Assembly: GCF_001659605.2 (NCBI RefSeq)
Contig: NC_035166.2
Location: 21,121,225-21,185,224, forward strand
Direction of reading: 5' to 3'
From: Manihot esculenta
Taxonomy: Eukaryota; Streptophyta; Magnoliopsida; Malpighiales; Euphorbiaceae
Length of the DNA: 64,000 nt
Position 1 is the stretch's first letter. Each line of letters begins with the position of its first letter. Both the position numbers and the translations under genes were made by a program. Below the pieces are notes generated by a model that did not search any database, was not told where the DNA came from, and saw nothing but the letters and a program-made list of their open reading frames with translations. Shown in pieces: positions 1 to 10,600 of the stretch.

Positions 1-38
1 ATCAAGTATCAAATACGCAATAATATAAAAAAATGTAC

Positions 39-454
39 CCTAGATATGTCAAGAGCTTCAGACTCAATCTAGTAAGCAGAAACGTCTCGACAGCGGCATG
101 ACCCATTTCACGACTAACGGATTGGCGTGGACTACCTGTATCAGAAAGGGAAGGGAGGGAAGTATCACTAACGATCCTTCGGCGTCTCTGTTGATAAGAA
201 TCTGCAGAAGTAAAAGCTGTGGTTGTAGTACCTACAAAACTAGAAGACCTGGACAAAAGAGGCTTAGTAGAAATAGCTGTTTCTTCATCAAAAGGAGAAG
301 AAATCAAAATCCTGGTTTCTGGGTCATCAATGATCTCTTGCTTTAGTAACATTGCGGGATTTATGGAGGTGGGTGATGAGATGGGAGGAGTTGGGTCGAG
401 AAAGGAGTGTTTGGGCGATTGTTTAATAGTTACTGGGAGGATTGGAGAAGGCAT
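39..454 (-). CDS. ICME: Isoprenylcysteine alpha-carbonyl methylesterase-like, exon 1 (partial)
   Basis: This is the first coding exon of a gene that continues past the left edge. ICME enzymes are ER/Golgi membrane alpha/beta-hydrolases that remove the methyl ester from prenylated cysteine tails; they are linked to abscisic acid signalling in Arabidopsis. The exon gives 138 residues from an ATG at 454. A Ser/Thr/Pro-rich, low-complexity N terminus with a basic patch (QQRRRRIVSD) is followed by a block near the exon end, REMGHAAVETFLLTRLSLKL, then LTYLG, matching the conserved RDIGHAAAETYLITGLSFKL-LRYLG block of ICME proteins. A donor (cta gg|gtacat) falls in the Gly codon, phase 2, just where the family continues with VGYRW. 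The hydrolase domain (GGAW, GQSAG) is outside the window, so ICME and ICME-like members cannot be separated. The family call is good; the paralogue is not resolved. Confidence 0.72.
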
Positions 455-3400
455 TTTTCAGAGAGATAGCAAATTCGAATTTGCTTTGTTGGGTATTGGA
501 AAATATCACAGAGGGAAGGAGTTATTGCGAGGAATTAAGATTGAGAAGAACAGTTGATCATTGGTTTATTTGCAGAGAAACAATCTGCTATTTGGTTTCT
601 GTTCTGCAGCTATGAAAAATGACAGGGATCTTAGATGACGAAAAATCTGGGTTTGGAGAACCAGTTGGATTTTGCCAGATGGATTGCTGTTATTGGCTGT
701 TTCTTTTATTCTTCGTAAAGGATTAAAACTTGGAATTCGTCGCTTGGTTTTTGTCGCTTTCTGCTTCGACTTTTCATACTTGGAGAAAAATGGTGAGAAT
801 TTTATGTTTGATTTTTTTATTGAAAAAATAATTATTTAGGCTAAAAAAATTTATTAGTTTTATTATTTAATTTTTATGGTATGAATAAAATTTATTAATT
901 TATTTTTTAATTTTATAAATATTAAATTAATTAATTTCTCTTTTAGATTTCATTTTCTAATCCTGTTTTAATTTTGTCAGCCTCCTTTTACTTCACCAAT
1001 TATTTAATTTACTCTTTTTTTAAAAAAAACGCTGCACTTCATTGCGCTTAAGATAGAATTAAATCCCTGAGCTAAAAACTTTATTTATTTGTAAAAAATA
1101 ATTTATATTTAAAAAATATTTTTTATATAAAATATTTTATACTAAAATAATTTATTTTTTATTATTTAATTTTAATTAAATAAATAGATTTTATTAATAA
1201 ATTTATATATAAATTTTTTTTAAAAAAAATTCAAATGGTAAAAAATAACTGATTTGTGTAGAGATTTCGTGTACAATACCATTTTCCTTTGAATTAGACT
1301 GAAATCCGTGTACAAATTCAATACATGAATTCAATGTGATAGTTAGGTTCCACACTCGCTCAATAACCCTAAATTTATTTGCACACTAAATTTGTGTAGA
1401 CATTTCGTGTACAATAGTGTATTCGTATATGAGTAATGTTATTCAAAACGAAATTTATGCATAAAATATTTTATAAAAAATATATTTTTTTAAATTAATA
1501 AAATTAGTTAATAAATAAAATATAATATTTTTTTAAAAGTGAAAATAGGGGAGGAGTAAGGAATTTTTAATTACTTTTAAATTTAATAATTACTAATTGT
1601 CATCTATTTTGATTGATTGAAAAAATATTTTTACTTGTAAATAGGTCCTTTTTAGTTTTGCTTCATTGGGCCAGATTTGATTTAGAAGAAAAAGTTATGG
1701 ACTAGGCCGAATATTATACTTTTAAGGTCAATGGGTCATGGGCCTAAAAGGATGAAATTGCAAATTTTCAAAATTGCCAGTTTAAATCCTGTTGGGAGTG
1801 TGCCGGATTGGTTTCTAACATGTAATTAGAAGAATTTATAAAGCAGAGAAGTGAAACTAAATTAGCTAGCACCATTTTCCTGGAGGCAATCGAATTTTAA
1901 TACATAAAACGATGTTGCATCATTCACTTTCTAGGTTGAAAATCTTTTTTTTTTTAGGGTAATGGAATAGGTCACAATACTGGACTGTACCGCTATCTCT
2001 TGTCATGTTATCGGACTAAACTTTCCTCGTATAGGCTCGTTCGCGTGGTCTATCCAGCCTGCTTCATATTACCAGACTGAAATATGCAACGTGGAGTTAG
2101 TTTGCTTGAGTAAGACCTGATGAGTTTTGGGTTTGTGTTCTTATTTAGAGTCTGATTTTGACTCCAGGTGAAAGAAACCCGGGGATCATCAGATCATATT
2201 CTAAGAAGCAGAAAGCATAGTGGATGATGCTGTAGCAAGCCAAATCCAAGGGGATCTATGGGTTAGTAAAAAGAGCTTACTCGGAGATCAATCAGCAAAG
2301 GAATGAGTCAGGCTATAGGCAAGTGACAATTGATAGGATTTCAGTATGAACCGATACGAACACAGCAGCTCAAAAAATTTGACATAATGGGGAGAGAGAG
2401 AAAAAAGAAAAAAAGACATGAAATAGTGATGAAGAGGGTATTGGGCACCGACCATATAGGCTCCATAAATCTGAAGCAAAAAGCACTTTTGGGCAGGCAG
2501 GCAGGCAGGCGATGATCGGCTTCATTTCTGAACCAAAAGGTGGAAGAAGAAGTGGGATTTTCACAAGTGCTTTTCTGATGGACCTACTCTTTGGCATCAT
2601 GCATTCACATATTGGACGATAAGAAGCAAACGATTATGGTGGGAAAGCAAAAGCCTCTCAGGATTTACACACATTTTTAGCTTTTTCTCTTGTCATCTTC
2701 TTGAATTAAATGCAAGAAATTCTCCAATCACAATAAATAAATAAACAAATAAAGTAGGGTATTGCTTGCAAGCTTAAAGCTAGTTTCTTTGCATGGAGAG
2801 GAGATCATTTCGGCCTTAAAAGTTTGGTCAAAAAGCCCTAAAAAAGTTAACTTGTTATTACGTAGCAGGGAAAAGATCACTTCCCATATTTGATTTGCTT
2901 TTGTTGTGTTTTGTTTATTGTAAGAATTAAATGTACTTTGCAAAGTTTATCACTTTTAGAGTTTCGCTAATTATTTTTGGCACTGATTAATCAAATATAA
3001 GAGTTAATTTATCATTTTTAAATTTTTTAAATGATCAAGATTGAATATATTAAAAAATCAATATAATCTAATTCCTCAACTTTCATTCACTTAATAAAAT
3101 TTCTTACTATAAAACAAAAAGGAAAAACGTTGGTGGAATCTGACTTCATTACAAGCCTGTTTGTCCAATAATTTTTCTAGTACTAGTTATGCATTAATTT
3201 CAATTGGGTGATGTAGGCAGCCAAAAGGAGATCAAAATCTTTCACAAAATCTTGGTAATCAAACTCAATTTGGTAGCTCATATAACAATGGGCAAGAAAT
3301 ACAAAGACTAGATAAGGATGAAATGATGAAGAAGAAGAAGAAGATAGCCAAAATGCATTGCTAGTGTGTAAAAACATATTGCAAAAATTAAAAAGAGCAC

Positions 3401-5323
3401 ATTTGGTAAGGGCATTTCACTCTTTTTTACCATATAAAGTATTCAAAAGAGAATTAAAGATAAGTGGGCTGAGGATGGACCCATAAATAATTATTACCCA
3501 CAATGATTTCTTATTCTAATGTTTTATTTTTTAATTAATTCCCTTCCGTTTATTAAGTATAATGCGCAATTTCTTTTTTCATCCTCATTGTACGTGCATC
3601 CGAATAAATCTGAAAAATTTCAAATTCTACTCCTCCGATCTCATTTAAAAAAAAAAAATTTCTTTTTTCTTTTGAATTCATAATTGGACCTTTAAAAAAT
3701 TTTATCAATATCTATTATATATATTATAATATAAATGTATTTATGTAGAGTAAATATAAAAAAAAATATTAAGAATTAAATAATAAAATTCTTTCTATAC
3801 ATTAATTTCATAAATAATTCAAATAAACTTACAGTCTCAACCCATGACGCTCCTAACCAATCTAATTTGAAAGAAAAGATCGCCTACTGAAACTATAAAT
3901 TTTATAAAAAATTCAATTCAATTAATTTTTTACTTAATTTAAAAAATTATTTTGAAAAAAATAAAAATCATATAAAATTATATAATTATGTAACAATCCA
4001 TTTGAATTTTTATTTTTTTCTAAAATGAATAACTATGAAGTTTACATGACATTCTTATTCTTAGTCTTTCTTTTTGCATGAGATAATAATAAAAAAAGAC
4101 TAATAGTTTTCATCATTAAATGCATTAAGAATTAATAATCTAATCAAGAGAAGCACTTTGAGTAGTTTTTTTTAAGATAAACAGTGATGTGACCGAAAAA
4201 GAATTAGAATAAAATTTATCAATATATAAAAGAAAAACGTGAAGTGATAGACGTCCATAGACAATTATTCCGATACTCAAGTCAATAAATTTTTCAAAAA
4301 GAATGAGTATAAATAGAAAATTTGAGTCCTCATAAAAGAGTGTATTAGAATATGTATTTTAAACTCTTTATATATTTTACTTTTATACTATAATAAAATA
4401 AGATTAATTAATAATTTTTTTGAAAATCCGATAAAAAATTCTGCTATTATAAGTGTAATGGATCTATTATATAATATCATTTAGTGGTAACTAGATATCA
4501 CGAGGGGCTCGTTTAGATACACGAGACGAGCCTTTTATTGTTCTGAGTACTGATCATCCAGCTCACCAAATTTTCTTTCTTGTGAATGTCACAGTTTATT
4601 AAAATTTATACCATTCGGTTTCATTATATGATGACAACGCATAATTCACTTCCACGATTATTGTACTATATCAAATAGTCTACAAAACGAGTTTTTAACC
4701 ACTTGACTAATCCTATATAAATCAATGTGTTTGTATATTTTTTAATTTTTTTGGGAGATTTATTATTTAGTTTCTAGATTAATTATTAGCAAGTCATTTC
4801 CTATATTTTCATAAAACTATTAAAATATCCTTATCTTTTATCTCCATTACCGAAATACTCATTCCGTTCTTTTTTCTGTTAATAATAGATAAAGGACGAG
4901 AGATAAAATTTTTTAAATCCAATTTTGCTCTCAAATGAAATCTCTTATTTAGTTCATAGATATAAGTCAGTCTCTACATTTTCATAAATCTATTAAAATA
5001 TAATTATATTTTCTTATATCTATTAAAACATATTTATTGTTTTTCGCCGTCAATGAAATAACCCATTCTCCTCAAAAAAAAAAAAAAAGAAAATGATGAC
5101 AAAGAACAAGGAAAAAAAAAGAAAAAGATGACGAAAATGAAGAAAAAGAATCGCTTCCTCCTCTTTAAAGAAAAAAAGAAAGAATCAAAGATGAAGGAGG
5201 AGGAAAAAGGGGAGAGAAAAGAGGAGAATGGGGAGATGAAGGAGGGTAATTTGTTCATTTGCTATATTTTTAACGGTAAAAATAGATGAAATAATTATTT
5301 TAATGATAAAAAGAAAATATAAA
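455..5323. other. AT-rich intergenic region, no gene recognised
   Basis: The first few hundred bases are presumably the 5' UTR and promoter of the ICME-like gene transcribed leftward. Beyond that the DNA is AT-rich with stops in all frames; the short open frames (for example 2288-2600 and 3183-3377) have no recognisable family and look random. A 26-bp direct repeat lies at 1253-1278 and 1391-1416, and a GGCA microsatellite at about 2494. The right part, from about 4755, belongs to a dispersed repeat described separately. Confidence 0.6.
4755..5323. repeat. AT-rich dispersed repeat, copy 1 (left part, split by solo LTR)
   Basis: This segment aligns by eye, with many differences, to about 9130-9720. 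Shared landmarks in the same order are a 'ttattagcaagtca' block, an 'attaaaatat' block, 'cgtcaatgaaataa(c/t)cca', a long purine-rich A/G tract, 'ttgctatatttttaa(c/t)ggtaaaaatag' and finally 'aacgttttaata'. The alignment breaks at 5323 and resumes at 7552, on the other side of the LTR insertion. The family is unidentified and no coding capacity is seen. Confidence 0.6.
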
Positions 5324-5937
5324 TGTAACGACCCGAAAATCGGACCGCTACCGGCGCTAGGATCCGGGTCGACTTAAGGCAGCCGGGACCCGTAGCAAGC
5401 CTGACATAAAACCTGTAAACCTGTATAATCCCATACATGATCAACAATATGCATAAAAATTAAAACTTTTCTTTCCATACTCATCAACCAAACTCAACCT
5501 GTGCATAACATTAACATAATATTGATCCCTCTGTGGGATCTCATCTGTGCCCCCAAATGGGTGACATACATCTGTTGAGTTGGTTTACATAAACATCATC
5601 AAAATCTCTATGATCATGTATAAAAGGGATACAACAATCTATGGTCAAGCACACACTAACATCCATAAACCTCATTACATAACTATACTGTACTTTTACA
5701 TTACAATTTGATCATGTCCATTGCTAGCTATTACATAAGCATGACTTCTTTACTCTATCCGGACTCCCGCACTATACTGTACCTGCAAGCCTGGGGGTAA
5801 GGGAGAGGGGTGAGCTAAAAGCCCAGTGAGTAGAGCTAGTAAAACACGTTAACACTATGCTCTATGAAATGCATCATAACACAAACAATTCACATAAGGG
5901 TTGAGTGAACTTGTCACCAATTAGTCCAAGTTAACTT

Positions 5938-6125
5938 TGTGCCAGGCCGTAGCATGGGGTCCTGGTCTTCCTGTCATACATACATTACTTACCATTATCC
6001 CAGGGCCTCCTCTGGGCTCCTGGTCTTCGAGTCCACTATCGTGCCAGGCCGTAGAATGGGGTCCTGGTCTTTCCTTACTCTGTGCCAGGCCGTAGAATGG
6101 GGTCCTGGTCTTCCTGTCTTGGACT
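5938..6125. repeat. Degenerate tandem repeat inside the solo LTR
   Basis: A unit beginning gtgccaggccgtag and containing atggggtcctggtcttcc occurs at about 5940, 6041 and 6081, with a more diverged version (ctcctctgggctcctggtcttc) at about 6005. Spacing is irregular, roughly 40 to 60 bases. It explains the short open frames on both strands here. Confidence 0.7.
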
Positions 6126-6488
6126 AATTGGGTCATCCAACATTCACCCACATCAACAACAATAGATGCAATGCGACATATTCGTGATACTAATGCAATC
6201 ATCCTATTGCATAATCATGATGCATGAAACATGATAAAACATTTAATTTTAAAAGATTGAGTTTAGTCCTACTCATCTCTGGCTGACTCTGACAACACCG
6301 AAGCAGCTGAACTCACTGCTGGGGTCCTCGGTTCCTCGGGTCCGAACCTACACAGGTGGACTCAAATGAGGGACCAAACATACGTAATTACAACTCTAAT
6401 ATACTCCCCAAAAACCCCCTAAAACGTCTTGAAAATATCACATAGAGATATGCATGAAATGGCTGAACAGGGCACTTTCGGCGGCACC

Positions 6489-7375
6489 TTCGGCGGCCGA
6501 AAGTCCTGGACAGATCCGAAAGTCAGGCACTTTCGGCGGCACCTTCGGCGGCCGAAAGTCCCAGACAGAGACGAAAGTCTCTTTTCGGGGACAACTTCGG
6601 CAGCCGAATGCTGCCTCCACAAAGGGGGTTCGGTGGCCGAAAGTCACTTCGGCGGCCGAACCTGAGCTTCTCCCGAAGGGCAGAAACTCAGCTCCTCTAT
6701 GCACATTTTGCCTCCCAAGCTCAAATCATGCAAAAACTAGTTCTAAAACATGCATACATATCATACATTACACCTAGGGGTCTCAAACTATCATATACCC
6801 CAACTACAACACTTCAAACACACAAAAATCAACATACATTGCTCAAATCATCAAAATAACCCTTAAACTCAACATATAACCTAACATGCATTTCTACCTA
6901 TAGATCTTGCATAAAACTTATTTAAAACACATAAGGAGCTTAAGATCGGCTCTTACCTCTTGAAGATCGAGAGGGAGACGACCTAAACTTGGAGATCCAC
7001 GAAAAAGAGCTCTTGAGTTCCCAAAGCTCCAAAACTTGTTTCAAAAGCTTAAATCTTCCAAACCAAGTGAAAACAAGTGAAAATCTTGAAAGATTTAGAG
7101 GAAGAACATCAAAAATGGGTGAGAGACGGCGGAGAGCTCACCTTGGCCGAAAATGGGAAAAAGCTCGCCCGTTTTCGGCTAAGGGACCCTTTTATAGTGG
7201 CTGGCCAGACCACGTTCGGGGGCCGAATGTGCCTCCGCATCCATGCAATGTTCGGCGGCCGAACTTGACTTTCGGCGGCCGAACATGGACTTCCCTCACT
7301 CATGCTTTCGGGGGCCTAACGTGCCTCCAAAACGCATGCATGTTCGGCGGCCGAACTTGACTTTCGGCGGCCGAA
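6489..7375. repeat. Two clusters of TTCGGCnGCCGAA palindromes in the solo LTR
   Basis: Exact copies of ttcggcggccgaa start at 6489, 6544, 6648, 7251, 7271, 7343 and 7363. Variants differing in the middle start at 6596 (cag), 6629 (gtgg) and 7215 (gggg). Each has 6-bp inverted arms around a central base. In the first cluster the palindromes sit in a larger repeated unit with 'ggcactttcggcggcacc'. The DNA between about 6661 and 7214 carries none. Confidence 0.85.
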
Positions 7376-7551
7376 CCTGGGTTTTCCTCCAAGGACTTTT
7401 CATGTAAAAACTCATTAAATTTCATACTCAAAACCATTAAAACATGAAAACATTTCATAAAAACATGATTCTACCCTTCTAGAGGTCTCCGACATCCGAG
7501 ATTCCACCGGACGGTAGGAATTCCGATACCGGAGTCTAGCCGGGTATTACA

Positions 7552-7632
7552 ATAAAAACGTTTTAATATATTTCTAAAAATATAAAAATCGACTTATTAA
7601 TGACGATATATAAAGATTAAATTGTAAATCTC

Positions 7633-7640
<8 letters not shown>
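7552..7640. repeat. AT-rich dispersed repeat, copy 1 (right part)
   Basis: Directly after the LTR target duplication the sequence resumes the repeat: 'aacgttttaata', then 'gacttattaatgac', then 'aaattgtaaatctc'. It matches the same order at about 9724-9800 (aacgttttaata, gacttattaataatgac, aaactataaat). A long TA microsatellite follows at about 7637-7670. Confidence 0.6.
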
Positions 7641-7677
<37 letters not shown>

Positions 7678-10600
7678 TTTGTTAATTTTATCTGTTAAAG
7701 ATGATAAAATCTTTTAACCGGAAATAATTCACCAAACAAAAATTATTAATTAACTGATATCCATAATTCAAATTAATTAATAATTGAATCACATATGTAA
7801 TATAAAAAAAATCATATCAATTTATGAACTGTAAATTAAATGTTTTTTTAATTAAATTTGATTTATTTAATTTTATGTTTAAATTGTTGAAATCAAATGC
7901 AAACAGATAATATTAAGTTAAGGATTGTCAAATTGATCTTCAATTTTATAAATCATTCAAAATTAAATTTATGGCATAATATAAAATTTAAAGGGTTTAA
8001 TAACTATCATTAAATTTACAGCCTTAATCTCTCCCAACTTTTTCATCTCTTCTCCTTTCGGCCAAATAAGCTTCTAAAATTTTTATTAAAGTCTAAATAA
8101 GTTGAATTTAACTTTTTTATTGAAATTATAAACGTTAATTTAAGTTTAAATAAGTCTTTCACTAATAAAATAATATATTGATTTTAAATATTAAAGATAT
8201 TTTTACTATTTTAATTAAAACATAAATTAATTAAAATAAAAATTCAAAAAAACATTTTTTAATTTTTATTTTAATAACACTAATAAATAATTTTTAGTAT
8301 CTAAAGTTACATAAAATTAATATTAATGAAAACTATAGTTATATATAGATTATTAATTAAAAATATAAAATTAAATGAGTTAGGAGTATTAGGTTTAAAA
8401 CGAATTTAATAATTTAAAATAAATTTTAATTAAATTTATAATGAATTTAAATATTAATTAAAAATAATAATCAAATTTGAGTAATGATAATTTTCGCAGC
8501 TAATTCATTAATATTATTATATTTTATACTTGGGACTTTTCAAATCAATTAGGTTAATATTTTTATACGTGTGATTAATTTAATTATTTAGTTGGGTGAT
8601 AATTCCATTAAAATTATATTAATTGATTTTGAGTTGAATTTTCTGGAGAAAAAAGTAATTTTCTTGGAAAATCCTTCTGCATGAATTAATAAGAAAAGCA
8701 CATACACAAAGCCCACGATTAATCGGAGAGTGGAGAAAGATTAGGTATACGAAAAAACCATATCAGTGTGAAATCTGAAATGAGATACTGTCATCATTCT
8801 AAATATATATATAAAGATTGAGATGAAATTGAAATCATAAATCCAATTTAGCTTAAACGTTTGATTTGGTTTGGTATATACACACTAACTCTGCCACGTA
8901 CAGTTTTACCAGGTAATCCTGTCTGTCTGCACTATCTGTATTATCCTCATACTTTACAAATGATCCGTACACGACACACACATTTACATGTTGCAACAAA
9001 AAGCAAAATTTATTACCTAATTTCTGTCATTTCTAAATAAAAAAATCCATAGTTTTGAGATATCCATCTTCTCAATGTCGAATATAAAAATCTTTACAAG
9101 CTTAACTATTATTAATATATTTTATAAATAAGATTATTATAATTTTTATTTAAGAAATTTAATATTTAATTTTTAAATATTATTATTATTAACAAGTTAC
9201 TCTCTATATTTTTTAAAATTTATCAAAATATTTTTATTTTTTTTTTTCATTAACGAAATAATTATTATATTTTTTTCATTAAAAATGAGAGAAAAAATTT
9301 TTAAAATTTAATTTTATTCTCAAATAAAATATTTTATTTAATTTTTTAATATTTTTATTATTAACAAGTCAGTTTCTATATTTTTAGAAATTTATTAAAA
9401 TATCATTATTTTTTCTCATATATATTAAAACGGACTTATCATCGTTTCTTTCCGTCAACGAAATAATCCATCTTCTTTTTCCTCCTTAGTAAATAAGGAA
9501 AAAAAAAAAGAAGAATCAGAATTGCCTCCTCCTTAAAAGAAGATGAAAAAGAATACAAAGAAGAATTAAAGAAAAAGAAAAATAAAAAGAAAAATTGATG
9601 AAAAAGAAGGATGAAAATAAAGAGATAATTTGATTTTTTGCTATATTTTTAATGGTAAAAATAGACGGAAAGACTTTTTTGTTGATAAAAATACTATTTT
9701 ATTGATGGAGAGAAAAAATAAGAACGTTTTAATAGGTTTATGAAAATGCAGGAATTGACTTATTAATAATGACAATATTCAAATACTAAACTATAAATTT
9801 TCCTTTTAATTTATATAACATTTTTACGTATGAATGAAAAATTTACCCATAAAATATAATTTATTTTCATATTTAAAAATAAAATGTATTTCTTTTTAAG
9901 TGAGAATTTTTTTTAAATTAGTCAATAATTAAAAGAAAATTTTAAGATATTATAAAAAAAAAAGAAAAGTGGGATCAATGAGGATTCTTATTTAATTGCC
10001 TTATTACCAACAGATTAGGGTATGATTATCTATATATTATAGTTTAGTATTTATTAAGAAAGCATTGGGTTCATCTTTATCTTTCATGACTCACAACACC
10101 ATTTTTTTAAATTAAAACAATGGATATTGCAGAATATTACTTTAATCACAAAATCATAAAAATAATATTATTATTCTGATTCATATAAACATAATTTTTT
10201 AAAAAATAAAAATAAAAATCGACATATGTTATTTAAAATTGATGCATGCTTGTCTCCCTAATAATTTACATTTGCGATTCCTCTAGACATGCATGGAAAT
10301 TTTGTACACTGTAGAACGTACATGCTTTTTGGTTGGCATATATATATATATATTTGCATTAATATAAGAGTTACTTTAATAAAGAAAATTTTAATATGGA
10401 ATTTCCAACTAAACCAAGTTAATAATTAATCTACAAACAATATGCTAAATTAAAAAGAACAATAGAGAAACTTAATGAAATCTTATTCCGACATTATAAT
10501 ATTCCTCTCCAATGCTTCAGAAAAGTATGATTCCTAACACATGTAAGAATCAGAATCCCTTACTAGCTAGGCTTGTGATCAAAACCTACCATAAGATTAC

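Larger units (their letters stand above)
5324..7551. mobile_element. Solo LTR of a gypsy-like retrotransposon with 5-bp TSD
   Basis: This is a 2,228-bp block, more GC-rich than its surroundings, starting TGTAACGACCCG and ending CGGGTATTACA, so it has the TG...CA ends of an LTR with short inverted termini. It is flanked by a perfect 5-bp direct repeat, ataaa, at 5319-5323 and 7552-7556. No gag, pol, primer-binding site or second LTR is present, so it is best read as a solo LTR left by recombination between two LTRs. It holds a degenerate tandem repeat (about 5938-6117) and ten copies of a 13-bp interrupted palindrome in two clusters. Open frames inside it (such as 6429-6665 and 6989-7360) are repeat-derived and not considered genes. 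Orientation cannot be fixed because both termini are TGTAA. Gypsy assignment is inference from size and ends. Confidence 0.82.

Noticed and set aside
6429..7360. Several overlapping open frames of 60-120 codons in the solo LTR
   Set aside because: Produced by GC-rich repeats inside an LTR; present on both strands and no known protein.
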